DNA of 64,000 bases from Microcystis aeruginosa FD4 (GCF_009792235.1 NZ_CP046973.1:3596001-3660000); one strand, 5' to 3'; positions 25,701 to 34,605 are shown, numbered from the stretch's first letter. Numbers and translations: made by a program. The notes: generated by a model not told the origin, from the sequence alone.

Positions 25701-25924
25701 TCTTTTTCTAATTCAATCAAGGCTTCCTCAAGGCTTAAGGGAGTTTCATCTTTAACGTCTATCATAGCCCGATAGAGTCCTGTATCTTCATAGGTTTCTA
25801 TCATTTGTTGATAATCTTCAAAGTTAATAATTATTTGCTGAATCTGGCCTTGAGCATCTATAATCAAGTCTTGAGCAAAGGGATAGTCTTTGACATTCAT
25901 CATTAATTGTTCCTCATTAAACAT
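25697..25924 (-). CDS. Antitoxin whose toxin has been deleted
   Basis: 75 residues: MFNEEQLMMNVKDYPFAQDL, IIDAQGQIQQIIINFEDYQQ, then acidic SLEEALIELEKE. The beta-strand start with DYQQ-M-I-E and the acidic tail are typical of Phd/RelB-like antitoxins in cyanobacteria that precede a RelE-like toxin. A start at one of the Met codons at about 25900-25903 is possible. It overlaps the toxin remnant by ATGA. With the toxin gone, it may protect against related toxins elsewhere. Confidence 0.65.
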   Translation of the reverse strand: MFNEEQLMMNVKDYPFAQDLIIDAQGQIQQIIINFEDYQQMIETYEDTGLYRAMIDVKDETPLSLEEALIELEKE

Positions 25925-25974
25925 AACTATTCTACCATTTATAGCGATCGCCGATCAATAATTAACAATGTCCG

Positions 25975-26095
25975 ACGCGAATGGAGCGTAGTGGAGTGAA
26001 GCAATCTCAGTGGGTTCGGATTGCTTCGGGGGAATTATGGTATTGGGACTAAATATGGTCTCTCAATCACCCCCTCGCAATGACAAGGACAGGTT
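25975..26095. repeat. Imperfect inverted-repeat region with GATTGCTTCG / CTCGCAATGACA
   Basis: Contains CGAATGGAGCGTAGTGGAGT, GTTCGGATTGCTTCGGGGG and CCCCTCGCAATGACA. This is a common type of intergenic palindrome in bacteria (GATTGCTTCG...CGCAATGAC), here with a broken left half. No gene. Confidence 0.45.
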
Positions 26096-26122
26096 TTATT
26101 TTTGTTATTTGGACGGTTTGCA

Positions 26123-26380
26123 TTATTCACTCTCCTTGGTTTTATCGGGGTAAGTTAACAGAAAGCGATCGCTAATAGTCCCTTTAGTGGACTTTAGCTT
26201 TGGAGAAATGATCGCCGCATTTTCCCAATCATCATCAAAAGGGAGCGCATCGGGATCAGACAAAGCATTAGCCTCGATTTCTGCATCGCTCATCGATTTA
26301 ACTCGCTCCCAATCGGTTAAATTATTAATATCTGGGGGATTATTTGTTATATTTATCCTTCCTAAAGCTAGTCTTTCCAT
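26123..26380 (-). CDS. Solitary BrnA-like antitoxin
   Basis: 85 residues. The core LTDWERVKSMSDAEIEANAL followed by SDPDALPFDDDW is characteristic of BrnA/COG3514-type antitoxins that accompany BrnT toxins. No BrnT gene is on either side. The C-terminus (KGTISDRFLLTYPDKTKESE) is not the usual ribbon-helix-helix end, so the DNA-binding part may have been replaced. It is separated by 200 nt from the cluster at 24.4-25.9 kb. Confidence 0.55.
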   Translation of the reverse strand: MERLALGRINITNNPPDINNLTDWERVKSMSDAEIEANALSDPDALPFDDDWENAAIISPKLKSTKGTISDRFLLTYPDKTKESE

Positions 26381-26479
26381 AGGCTGTGGCCAGTGCAGAA
26401 CTACAGTGATATACTAAGGGTAACTTGATCAATACTTTCTAGGGAGATTTGGCTATCAATTCCCAGAAAGTATCGGGGT

Positions 26480-27322
26480 TTAGGTTTTGCGTCCGAGAAA
26501 ATTAATAATCTGGGGATTAATTTCTTTTGACCAATGCTCTTGGGGATAGTGTTTTGCTTCCGCGAGGGAGATTAATTCCACTCCTGATTTAGTGGCTAAT
26601 TTTTCGACAGTGACAGAAGATAACCAAGGATCGCCCATTCCCCAGACAAAAAGGATAGGTTTTTCCAAGTTCTCTAAACCTGTCTCAATTTCTGCCATAG
26701 TTTTCGCTAGGTTTAAATTGCGAATCGTGGCCAGTAAAGCGCGACCTACTGCCGAAGTTTTTAGATAGGGTTGACGGAAAATAGCCAAATCTGCATCACT
26801 AATCACAAAACCGCTACCGGTTTCTAAAGTACGATCGACTAATAAGGGATCTTGAGTCGCCATATCTCCCAAGAAAGGTATCCCCCATTGTTTCATTATC
26901 CAGGGTAATTTGACATCCCTAGACAGGGGAGTATTTAAAACGATCAAGCGCTCAATTTTATCAGGATTTTCTAGGGCGTATTGTAGGCCGACGGAGGCTA
27001 AAAAACCTTGGACAATTAACGAGATTTTGGGCAATTGGAGAGCTTGAATAAAATCGGCCAAGGCTTGACAAAAAGCGCTAGGTGTGTAGGCGAATTCTCT
27101 GGCATCGGGTTTAGCGGATAAACCGGAACCGATCCAATCGGGGGCAATAGCATTAATGTTATATTCTTCTAAACTGGTTAACAATTCCCGCCAAATATAG
27201 CCATGGGCGGGTAAACCATGGAGTAGGATCACGGGGGTTGTATCCGGTTGTTGAGCGGGGTTAACCTGTCGATAAAACCACTTGAGAGAGCCGACTTCGA
27301 GAAAGTTTTCTAAAATAGCCAT
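26480..27322 (-). CDS. Alpha/beta-hydrolase fold protein lacking the usual nucleophile
   Basis: 280 residues from the ATG at 27322 (MAILENFLEVGSLKWFYRQ). Oxyanion segment LLHGLPAHGYIWRELL is present, as are the acid (FVWGMGDPW) and the histidine (AEAKHYPQEHW). The nucleophile elbow, expected as VGHSMGG or VQDWGG, reads VQGFLASVG: Gly replaces Ser/Asp. The rest follows haloalkane-dehalogenase-like members. It may be a conserved cyanobacterial variant with non-hydrolytic function. Single gene; no partner visible. Confidence 0.78.
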   Translation of the reverse strand: MAILENFLEVGSLKWFYRQVNPAQQPDTTPVILLHGLPAHGYIWRELLTSLEEYNINAIAPDWIGSGLSAKPDAREFAYTPSAFCQALADFIQALQLPKISLIVQGFLASVGLQYALENPDKIERLIVLNTPLSRDVKLPWIMKQWGIPFLGDMATQDPLLVDRTLETGSGFVISDADLAIFRQPYLKTSAVGRALLATIRNLNLAKTMAEIETGLENLEKPILFVWGMGDPWLSSVTVEKLATKSGVELISLAEAKHYPQEHWSKEINPQIINFLGRKT

Positions 27323-27390
27323 GGTTAACGGGGGATTAACAATCAATAACCATTGTCTAACGTCTAGGAACCGATCGCACCGGCAATTTT

Positions 27391-27484
27391 CCCACCCTAC
27401 TTTTTGAGGTCAAAAAAGTCTAAAAGCCTTATCCAACAAGGTTTTTAGATTTATTCAGCCAACCCTAGATAGGGTTGGCTGAAA
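27391..27484 (-). mobile_element. Partial MITE (AGGGTTGGCTGAATAAATC family), with two ends abutting
   Basis: The reverse complement of 27400-27467 reads AGGGTTGGCTGAATAAATCT then AAAAACCTTGTTGGATAAGG and CTTTTAGACTTTTTT, matching the left half of the elements at 41217 and 55372. Right after it, AGGGTTGGCTGAAAAAG (27471-27486) is a second terminus pointing the other way. Confidence 0.65.
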
Positions 27485-27486
27485 AA

Positions 27487-27527
27487 GAACGTGGGTTGGG
27501 TTGAAGCATGAGGCCCAACCTACGTTC
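27487..27527. repeat. GTGGGTTGGG hairpin, common intergenic type
   Basis: GAACGTGGGTTGGG (27487-27500) pairs with CCCAACCTACGTTC (27514-27527) around TTGAAGCATGAGG. A widespread kind of cyanobacterial intergenic hairpin. It lies downstream of the DUF4335 gene and might end its transcript. Confidence 0.65.
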
Positions 27528-27636
27528 ATCTTATATTTAATTCCACCCACCCACTTATTGACGACCAACTCCTGTCTCCCCAAAATAAAAACCCCATACC
27601 TCACCATGAAGATAACTGCTTTCAATGCAGTACAGC

Positions 27637-28974
27637 CTATTGCTGTTCCATAAAAGTCCGCACCGTACCATCAGAACCAAGCACCAGACGTAATTGGGGA
27701 TTACCGGAGATATCGAGGGGAGAAACGAAAGGTTGATTGAGCAGGGGCATATTAGTGCGATCAAGATAGATTTTTGCCGCCTGTCCCAGGGGAATAATCT
27801 GTTTTAGGGAACCATCCTGATTTAAGACCAAACGGTACTCTAGAGTATGCTTGAGACTTTCCGGCGGTTGCCAACGGGATTGAAAATATTCTCTGGTTTC
27901 TGCCACTTGGGGAATTGTATCTAGTAAATTCGTCTCTGGGGCTTTAGCGGTGCTTGTGGGCGGTTTGGAGTCTAAATTGACATTTTCGGGGTTAATAGGG
28001 CTTATGGGCGGTAAATTGGGCAATTTTGGCGGTACTGGAGTCGGATTCATCGTCGTGGGGCTAATATTTGTTAGTGCATTTGTACCCTGATCACCAGTGA
28101 CGGGTGGGGCAGTAATCGGGATTTTCTGATTATTCGGTTCAATTACGATCGCCGTGCCGTCCGAAAGCGAACCCGTGACCGGTGGCGGAGGTAAAGTGGG
28201 TGAAGGAATCACTAGGGGGACGCTAGAGGGGCGAACTGGGGCTGGAACGGTTGCCACGGGCGGCGGTGGCGGTAAAGGGGTTTTATTGCCTAAATTTGCT
28301 GGTAAATTCGGGTTTGGGGCGGCCGTTCCCGTGGGGGGTAAAGGCAGCGTTGGCAAGGGTTGGGGAATCTTGGTGCTATTGGGGTTGGTGTTTAAATCAT
28401 TGTTGGCTAGTTCTTGCTGTTGATAAAAGGCGATCGCTATTCCCCCGATAGTTATTAGGGCTGAGGCGATTAATCCCGTCCAGATCAGGGCATTTTTTCG
28501 AGTTTTATGGCGAATTAAGGGGGGTATTAGGGGGCTTTCATGCTTATATTCTCCTAAAGCATTGGCTAGATCGAATAATTGCGATGTGGTTAATGCGATC
28601 TCCTGTTTATCCCCATCGGCCAGGAGGGAACCTAAAAATAATTGATGCTGGAGAAGTCCCTGACAACGGAGAGAGGGTAAGGAGGGGAGATGGCTTTCGG
28701 GGGAACCACTAGCCACGAAGGAGAGGGTGGAAACGGGACTAGAGAGTAAATTCTGCACATAATTAGCGACAATTTCCCCTAGGAGTTGTAATTGTGTGCG
28801 ATCGCCTTTGATAGTTAGCTGTTTTTCCTCACTCAATCTAGGATCATCAAAGCGCAATTGAAAGTGGGCATCATTTAAGACATTTTTACCTAGCCAAACC
28901 GCTAGAGGCGAACTATTTCCCCAAATTTCTAGGGTACAGGTGGGGGGTGTATATTTGCGAATTAGATTACTCAT
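27637..28974 (-). CDS. DUF4335-type proline-rich membrane protein
   Basis: 445 residues. N-terminal ~150 residues: IRKYTPPTCTLEIWGNSSPL and QLRFDDPRLSEEKQLTIKGD, the DUF4335 pattern known from cyanobacteria. A membrane segment follows at about 165-188 (TGLIASALITIGGIAIAFY). Then ~150 residues rich in Pro, Thr and Asn (PPPPPVATVPAPVRP), and a C-terminal ~90-residue domain that begins EYFQSRWQPPESLKHTLEYR. Function unknown; topology suggests a cytoplasmic N-domain tethered to an outer domain by a long linker. Confidence 0.75.
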   Translation of the reverse strand: MSNLIRKYTPPTCTLEIWGNSSPLAVWLGKNVLNDAHFQLRFDDPRLSEEKQLTIKGDRTQLQLLGEIVANYVQNLLSSPVSTLSFVASGSPESHLPSLPSLRCQGLLQHQLFLGSLLADGDKQEIALTTSQLFDLANALGEYKHESPLIPPLIRHKTRKNALIWTGLIASALITIGGIAIAFYQQQELANNDLNTNPNSTKIPQPLPTLPLPPTGTAAPNPNLPANLGNKTPLPPPPPVATVPAPVRPSSVPLVIPSPTLPPPPVTGSLSDGTAIVIEPNNQKIPITAPPVTGDQGTNALTNISPTTMNPTPVPPKLPNLPPISPINPENVNLDSKPPTSTAKAPETNLLDTIPQVAETREYFQSRWQPPESLKHTLEYRLVLNQDGSLKQIIPLGQAAKIYLDRTNMPLLNQPFVSPLDISGNPQLRLVLGSDGTVRTFMEQQ

Positions 28975-29342
28975 TTTTATTGATCAGCTACCGAAGGACG
29001 CTACGCGCCCTAAAAAGAAAAAGAGAAACTAGGGGTAAATCCTGATATTCTAAACCTGGAAGGCTCCTGAACTCACACGGAGTAACAATGGTGTCATCAG
29101 ACCTGATGATCAGCCCGGTAGCCAGGAAAGAGGAAAAAAGAATTGGCCAGACGAGAATTGACTCGTGAACCCGTGGTCGAGAATCAAGCAAAAAAACCTT
29201 CCTACAAGGCGCAAACCCTTGGCTGGCAACTGGTTGAGGCTTCCTCAGCTTGAGTTTAGATTCGGCCCTTGTTATTAGATGTGAGTTTTCAGTTCACTGT
29301 TTACTGTTAACTGTTCACAGCCAAAAACTTCCCAGTTCCCCA
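28975..29342. other. 368-bp noncoding gap, unexplained sequence
   Basis: Apart from TTCACTGTTTACTGTTAACT (29293-29312) and a GGACGCTACGCGCCCT palindrome-like stretch (28997-29012), the DNA is of normal complexity with no credible gene. Several short stems occur (for example CTCCTGAACTCACACGGAG and GAGGCTTCCTC). It could hold a small RNA, but I recognise none. Confidence 0.4.
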
Positions 29343-30344
29343 TTAACGAATGGGTTTGGCTAAATCACCGATTTTAAAACCATTACCGGTAATAATGCGA
29401 CCGACGCTAGATTGACCATCAGCTTCGACAATTTCGAGAGTACCAATCGGTTGAGTAATCTGACGGATAACCTTACCCGTTTGCGGATCCTTGACCGTTT
29501 GAGTCGTCCGTTCGATGGAAATGCGTAAACCAACACGATAACCCTCTCCCGTCCCTTTATTGAGAATTACCTGATTTCCCGCCACGGCAGCCACTAAAGC
29601 GGTGACAGTGGGGAGCGAGCGCGGTGTAGCGGCGATTTGGTCGGCTTTATCATTGAGATTATCCACCACCTGCGCTACTGCCTTATCGGTGGCAATACTG
29701 AGTAATTTCCCTTCATTGGAGGTTTGGGAACCACCCCCAACTCCTAAAACCACGGTTGAACCATCCGATTGATTGGCACTACCATCTCCCTGAGCAGTGG
29801 TAATAATTTCGGCCGTGGTGGTATTAATTGCCCGGACATTTAACTTGACAAAAGCATCGGTTTCTGTCTTGGCGGTGCTAAAAATAATAAACGAGCCACC
29901 AGATTGTTTTTTTTGTAAATCGAATTGGGTAATCGAACCGATAATCACCACATCTACCCCCAAAATTTGCCCGATTTGAGCAGCGGTAGCGGCATCTACC
30001 CGTCCCGAAGACCCCAAATTTTGTTCTCTGAGGACGGCATCAATGCGACTGCGCTCAATGACTGTATAGCGACCACTTTCCACCAATTTATTGACGAGAA
30101 TATCACTGACACCACTGGCTCCACCATTGAGAAATGTTAGCCACTGGGGATTACTGAGACCGCTATAATCGAAGTCTAAAACCGCTACTCGCACCTTTTC
30201 GCTTTTTTGGGCTAAGAGTAACGGTAAATTGTTAGAGGTAGCTTGGGAGAAAGCTGGTGCGTTGAAGCCAAAACCCAAACTAGAAGCGACTCCCACAAGG
30301 GTAATCAGGGCAGAAAAACCATGGATACTATCTCGATCGAACAT
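29343..30344 (-). CDS. CsgG/HfaB-like secreted protein
   Basis: 333 residues from the ATG at 30344. A signal peptide (ALITLVGVASSLGFGFNAPA) is followed by the CsgG domain: KVRVAVLDFDYSGL, SDILVNKLVESGRYTVIERS, and ILGVDVVIIGSITQFD. CsgG forms the curli export pore; cyanobacterial relatives lack the N-terminal lipid Cys and their role is unknown. The C-terminal 90 residues (GTGEGYRVGLRISIERTTQT) resemble a flagellar-assembly/OB-like beta domain common in such proteins. No other curli genes are near. Confidence 0.75.
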   Translation of the reverse strand: MFDRDSIHGFSALITLVGVASSLGFGFNAPAFSQATSNNLPLLLAQKSEKVRVAVLDFDYSGLSNPQWLTFLNGGASGVSDILVNKLVESGRYTVIERSRIDAVLREQNLGSSGRVDAATAAQIGQILGVDVVIIGSITQFDLQKKQSGGSFIIFSTAKTETDAFVKLNVRAINTTTAEIITTAQGDGSANQSDGSTVVLGVGGGSQTSNEGKLLSIATDKAVAQVVDNLNDKADQIAATPRSLPTVTALVAAVAGNQVILNKGTGEGYRVGLRISIERTTQTVKDPQTGKVIRQITQPIGTLEIVEADGQSSVGRIITGNGFKIGDLAKPIR

Positions 30345-30417
30345 GATAAGGGGTTCTCCAGTCAATATAGAATATAGATCATAATCATCTCAAAATTGCT
30401 CTAACTATCGAGAGTGA

Positions 30418-31401
30418 TCAAGAGCGAGAATTTTGAATGGCAGTAATTAAACCTCTCACTTCCTCGGTTCCCTCGGAAGCTTCAAAGGAAGTGGGAAATT
30501 TACCCTTAGCAATCATCCGCAATCCCAAGGGAGCCAGACTTAATAAACCCTGTAAATCGCGCCAATAATTGCCCACCACATAGAGGCCGAATTTGCGTTC
30601 ATCAACCCATCCCCCTGCTTTGACTAATTCCACTAAAACTTTCCGGTGACGAATGGGACGACTACTATCGTCCGACTTGCGAGCAAGTATTTCCTGTTTA
30701 ATTTTACCAATCTGATCCATGGGAGCCACTTCCATGGGACAAACCGCATTACAGAAATAGCAACGCGTACAACCCCAAACCCCTGCGGTGCCTTGGTGAT
30801 AAAGTTCTAGGCGACCTTCCTGATTACCATCGCGGGAATCTGCTAGGGTGCGCTGCGCTTTTGCTAAAGCGTGGGGACCGACAAAATCAGGATTCACTTG
30901 CTTGGCGTTACATTCCGAATAACAAGCTCCGCACATAATGCAGTTACCCATCTGATTGAGATTGGCTCTTTCTTCTGGAGTTTGCAGAAATTCTCGTTCG
31001 GGAATGGTGCGTGCTTGACTACTAATATAAGGTTCAACTCTTTCCAAATCGTCCCAAAACGGTTGCATATTGACGATTAAATCCCGGATAATCGGTAAAT
31101 TCCCCAGGGGTGCGATCGTGATTTCGGGAATTTCTCCGGCATCTTTTTGGCTACAATGGTTTAATTCACTGGCGATATTTTGTTGACAAGCCAAGGCCGA
31201 ACGACCGTTAATTTTCATCGCACAGCTGCCACAAATTGTATTGCGGCAATTTTTGCGAAAGGCCAAAGTTCCATCAAGTTCCCATTTGATGCGATTAAGG
31301 CAGTCGAGAATTGTATTTCCCGCCTCCACCTCTAGGGTAAAATTTTCTAGGTAAGGGGTGTCGTTGGGTCGTTGACGCAGAATTTTAAAAGAAACTTCCA
31401 T
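30418..31401 (-). CDS. sdhB: Succinate dehydrogenase/fumarate reductase iron-sulfur subunit
   Basis: 327 residues from the ATG at 31401 (MEVSFKILRQ). The 2Fe-2S cysteines are C52, C57, C60 and C72 (CRNTICGSC...C); the C-terminal ferredoxin part carries CIMCGACYSEC and CTRCYFCNAVCP for the 4Fe-4S and 3Fe-4S clusters. The extra length is at the C-terminus (after KVLVELVKAGG), as in other cyanobacterial SdhB. It passes electrons from SdhA to plastoquinone in the thylakoid membrane. sdhA is not adjacent, which is normal in cyanobacteria. Confidence 0.9.
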   Translation of the reverse strand: MEVSFKILRQRPNDTPYLENFTLEVEAGNTILDCLNRIKWELDGTLAFRKNCRNTICGSCAMKINGRSALACQQNIASELNHCSQKDAGEIPEITIAPLGNLPIIRDLIVNMQPFWDDLERVEPYISSQARTIPEREFLQTPEERANLNQMGNCIMCGACYSECNAKQVNPDFVGPHALAKAQRTLADSRDGNQEGRLELYHQGTAGVWGCTRCYFCNAVCPMEVAPMDQIGKIKQEILARKSDDSSRPIRHRKVLVELVKAGGWVDERKFGLYVVGNYWRDLQGLLSLAPLGLRMIAKGKFPTSFEASEGTEEVRGLITAIQNSRS

Positions 31402-31911
31402 ACTCGGCACGGGGATGAGGGACTCCTAATACTCAGGATAATCGATGTTAACGGGCCAAAGGGGAGCTAGTAATGGTAATTAATTCTTAAGATTTTCCCT
31501 TGTCGGTTGAGCCAAGGGGTGGGGATCTAGACCTAATGATAGATGGGCAAGTCGATGGAAAACAGTTTAATCACCCCGGATTTACTGCTCTGGGTCATTA
31601 GTTTTTTGCCAACTCCAACCACAAGTATAGTTTCTCAATTCCTTGCTAGGTATAGCTTAAACTGTTTTATGTCCTCACTTTCTCCCCCCTGTTTTCCTCG
31701 CACTCGACCAAAAATTTCCTCTCCCCCACAAGGTTTACACTTACTACCTAGTCCGGGGTCTTCTTAGCACGATTGTCATCACCGAACCATCAGTTTTAAA
31801 AAATTTATTATTCCCCTCTAGACATTTTTGGCTAGATTTTTGATATGATCAATTTGTCAGTGTAAACTTAATTGACAGTCAGTAAAAAATCAAGGGACAT
31901 TAAAAAGTACC
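31402..31911. other. 510-bp intergenic region between divergent sdhB and cyAbrB
   Basis: No credible gene (a 74-codon frame at 31543 has no family features). Immediately before cyAbrB, GTCAGTGTAAACTTAATTGA offers a possible -10 (TAAACT) about 40 nt before the start codon region; this is a weak call. The long leader would fit a regulated transcription-factor gene. Confidence 0.4.
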
Positions 31912-32298
31912 ATGAGTGATATCTCTCCTACTCCCCTAACCGGGAAAGCTCTACTTCAAAAAGTCAAAGAGTTGGCCCACTTACCCCGTCGCGAAACGGC
32001 AAAACGTTGTGGTTACTACTCCCAAAGTAAAGATGGCCAAGTTCGGGTCAATTTAACCGACTTTTACGATGCTGTTTTAGGTGCAAAAGGGGTTCCCCTC
32101 GATCCCGACGGCGCTAAAGATGGCCGGGGCCGCGAACCCACTTTCCGGGTTAGTGTCCACAAAAATGGTCAAATCGTCATCGGTTCCACCTATACCGAAC
32201 AAATGAACTTGCAGCCCGGCGATGAGTTTGAAATCAAGCTTGGCTACAAGCACATCCACCTCAAACAAATGGAATCAGAAGAACTGGCAGAAGCTTAA
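31912..32298 (+). CDS. cyAbrB-family transcription regulator
   Basis: 128 residues. The conserved cyanobacterial AbrB pattern is complete: LTGKALLQKVKELAHLPRRE, CGYYSQSKDGQVRVNLTDFY, DGRGREPTFRVSVHKNGQIV and EFEIKLGYKHIHLKQ. In cyanobacteria the AbrB domain sits C-terminally and there are two paralogues, cyAbrB1 and cyAbrB2, regulating carbon/nitrogen balance, hydrogenase and cell size; I cannot say with certainty which one this is. Stand-alone gene with a long upstream region. Confidence 0.88.
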   Translation: MSDISPTPLTGKALLQKVKELAHLPRRETAKRCGYYSQSKDGQVRVNLTDFYDAVLGAKGVPLDPDGAKDGRGREPTFRVSVHKNGQIVIGSTYTEQMNLQPGDEFEIKLGYKHIHLKQMESEELAEA

Positions 32299-32561
32299 AT
32301 AGGTTACGGAGTAGGGATAAAGATAAAAAAAATCGGCAGTCAAAAGAGCTAGTTTTGACAAGACCGACCAAAAAGACAATATAGATTCTTGTCCCTAATT
32401 CTAACCCTTGACCGCCTCTTTCATCAACTTGAGGGGTTTTCCTTAAGCACCTTTTCTTCTTTTTTGCAACCCCCTAGGGATGGATTTTTGTTGGAGCTAG
32501 GCTTTACCAGAGCAAAGTTCCACAGTTGTTCTGTCCCTAGAGGGTTTGTTTTATGGGTGTT

Positions 32562-32706
32562 AGGGGTAGGGGGTAGGGAAATGGGGAAATGGGGGGATAG
32601 GGAAATTTCAACTAATACCCCAAAACCCCAAAACCCCAAAACCCCACACCCCACACCCCACACCCCACACCCCCATCACCCCATCACCCCACACCCCCAC
32701 TTCCCT
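32562..32706. repeat. Intergenic low-complexity arrays
   Basis: GGGTAGGGGGTAGGGAAATG tract, AACCCCAAAACCCCAAAACC tract, then CCCCACACCCCACACCCC and CCCCATCACCCCATCACCCC tracts, ending directly before the CPBP gene. Arrangement of G-rich then C-rich tracts allows long foldback. Confidence 0.9.
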
Positions 32707-32721
32707 AGCACCTAATTGACA

Positions 32722-33516
32722 ATGGACATGGCTGCCTTAATAAAAATTATTATTTTCCTGTTAGCCTGGTTAATTCTCTGGCTGCCCATTGCCATTGGTT
32801 TAGGGAGTCGTTTGCGATGGCAACCGCTGCAAGGCACAAAACCTGACCAGAAACTGCCCCTGGTGGCCTCTCTTTACGCCTTGGCTCCCTTGGTTATCTG
32901 GGGATTATTAAAGATAGAGGGGACCGGCCTCCATAATTACGGATTAATTTGGTCATTTTCCCTATTTATCTCCCTAACTAAAGGATTAATCCTAGCAGTG
33001 GTGGGATTAGGGATAATTTTTTTCCTAGAGGGGATTTTGGCATGGGTACATTGGCAGCCAAAAAACCTAACTCGCGCTTTTTCCTTGAGTTTACCCCTGT
33101 TGATAGTGGCCCTCTGGGTGGGTATTACCGAGGAATTAATCTTTCGGGGCATCTTTTTGAGCCAATTAAGCCAAGAATACGGTTTTTGGGTGGCGGGAGC
33201 CATTTCTAGCCTAATTTTTGCCCTGCTGCATCTACTTTGGGAACGTCAGCAAACTCTGCCGCAACTACCCGGTTTATTTCTGATGGGGATGGTTCTGGTC
33301 TGGGCGCGGGCGATCGATCATGGTAGTTTAGGATTAGCTTGGGGACTTCATGGCGGTTGGGTGTGGGGATTGGCTTTGCTAGACAGTGCCGAATTGATGT
33401 CTTACAGCGATTCTGGGTTGGTTTGGGGTAAAGGTATCTATAACCAACCTTTAGCGGGTTTAGCGGGTATTCTTTGCCTCTTGGGGACAGCTTGGGGGTT
33501 AAACCTGCTTCAGTAG
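32722..33516 (+). CDS. CPBP-family intramembrane metalloprotease
   Basis: 264 residues from ATG 32722. Eight or so membrane helices. CPBP (Abi/Rce1-like) motifs: GITEELIFRGIF with the double Glu at 137-138 and Arg, FALLHLLWE with His, and the third motif HGGWVWG. Family members cleave prenylated or other membrane proteins; cyanobacterial targets are unknown. The stop overlaps the convergent Tab2-like gene by 18 nt. Confidence 0.85.
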   Translation: MDMAALIKIIIFLLAWLILWLPIAIGLGSRLRWQPLQGTKPDQKLPLVASLYALAPLVIWGLLKIEGTGLHNYGLIWSFSLFISLTKGLILAVVGLGIIFFLEGILAWVHWQPKNLTRAFSLSLPLLIVALWVGITEELIFRGIFLSQLSQEYGFWVAGAISSLIFALLHLLWERQQTLPQLPGLFLMGMVLVWARAIDHGSLGLAWGLHGGWVWGLALLDSAELMSYSDSGLVWGKGIYNQPLAGLAGILCLLGTAWGLNLLQ

Positions 33517-34296
33517 CCAAAAGCCGGTAAAAGTGCGACCAGAATCGTCCGGTTGTATCAGGAGAAAGTGCAAACCTTGGCTTTCCTGTTTGGTTGCTTG
33601 ATAAGCATTGGCTGCCCGGGCCACTTCTTCATCCTCGTAGGTCAGAAAAATCCAACGCTCATTTAGGCCCGATTCCAAGACTAAACCACCCGATCGCCCC
33701 GTTTCTGTGGGAATATGATCGATAAATACTGGGTTAATTTCCCCTAACCAACGAGCGATCGCCAGAGATTTTTTATCACCGGTAATAACCACACCGGGGA
33801 TCATTAAAGTGGAGGCTAAACCTAATTTTAAGGGAGAAAAGGCCTCTGGTAGGGAAAGAATCGGTATTCGGCGATCGCCAAAAAAGTTAACTAAATCAAC
33901 GGCGGGAAAACGAGCAAAACGCCACTCTTGACCTAAAAATTGGTCGGGTACGGGTTGCGGTGGAGGAGAGTCGATATTTATGGGGATTTGCCGCAATTCT
34001 AGCTGTTTTTTCAGGGCGTTAACGTGACGGGTTAACTCAATTTTGATCTGTAAATTTTGACCAGCGAGGAGAAATAAATTTGCGCATTGGGGGCGAAAAA
34101 CTTGGATAATTTCCGGGGAGGAGACTTGACAAGCTTGCTGTAACTGTTGGGTTAACCAGTCGCCATTAGCTTGCGATTGGGGACAGGAATTTTCGTAAAT
34201 AAGATGACCAAGAGGATCGGAAATTAACAATTGCCAGACTGTCTCAAGAGGAGAAGAAGATGAAGATTTATAAAAATCCGCTTGCCAAATAATCAT
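33499..34296 (-). CDS. Tab2/ATAB2-family RNA-binding protein
   Basis: 265 residues. The N-terminus IIWQADFYKSSSSSPLETVW with LLISDPLGHLIY, and the C-terminal GFWLLKQV, are hallmarks of the Tab2 family, whose algal and plant members bind psaB or psbA/psbD-type leaders and are needed for photosystem translation. The length is normal. In cyanobacteria Tab2 homologues support accumulation of photosystem I; exact role uncertain. Convergent with the CPBP gene, overlapping 18 nt. Confidence 0.8.
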   Translation of the reverse strand: MIIWQADFYKSSSSSPLETVWQLLISDPLGHLIYENSCPQSQANGDWLTQQLQQACQVSSPEIIQVFRPQCANLFLLAGQNLQIKIELTRHVNALKKQLELRQIPINIDSPPPQPVPDQFLGQEWRFARFPAVDLVNFFGDRRIPILSLPEAFSPLKLGLASTLMIPGVVITGDKKSLAIARWLGEINPVFIDHIPTETGRSGGLVLESGLNERWIFLTYEDEEVARAANAYQATKQESQGLHFLLIQPDDSGRTFTGFWLLKQV

Positions 34297-34605
34297 AATT
34301 CAGTAAAAAGTCACCAGTAAAAAGTCAAAAAATGGGTAGATATCAGTTTTGTAGAAATATCTATATTAGACTTGTTGCGTAATAGTGGAATAATGGGGAA
34401 GAAACAATGATTGGATATCCCCTTGAATGCTGAACATTGGCAGAATCTTGCATCAAGATAGACTCTTAAGAGCGACCACAGGACTCAATAGAAGAGCGTT
34501 TGAGACCGCCAATTCAAAAATGAAACGCACGACTCCTCAAGAGTTGACAGAAAAAGGCTCATCAGGTACTGTCTGATCATTAACAAAAACAAATCAGACC
34601 CAAAA

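Noticed and set aside
28154..28451. Gly/Val-rich frames opposite the DUF4335 protein
   Set aside because: Antisense to the proline-rich region, whose complement is always glycine-rich.
31543..31767. 74-codon frame upstream of cyAbrB
   Set aside because: Composition is proline/serine-rich without any family pattern or ribosome site; most likely noncoding.
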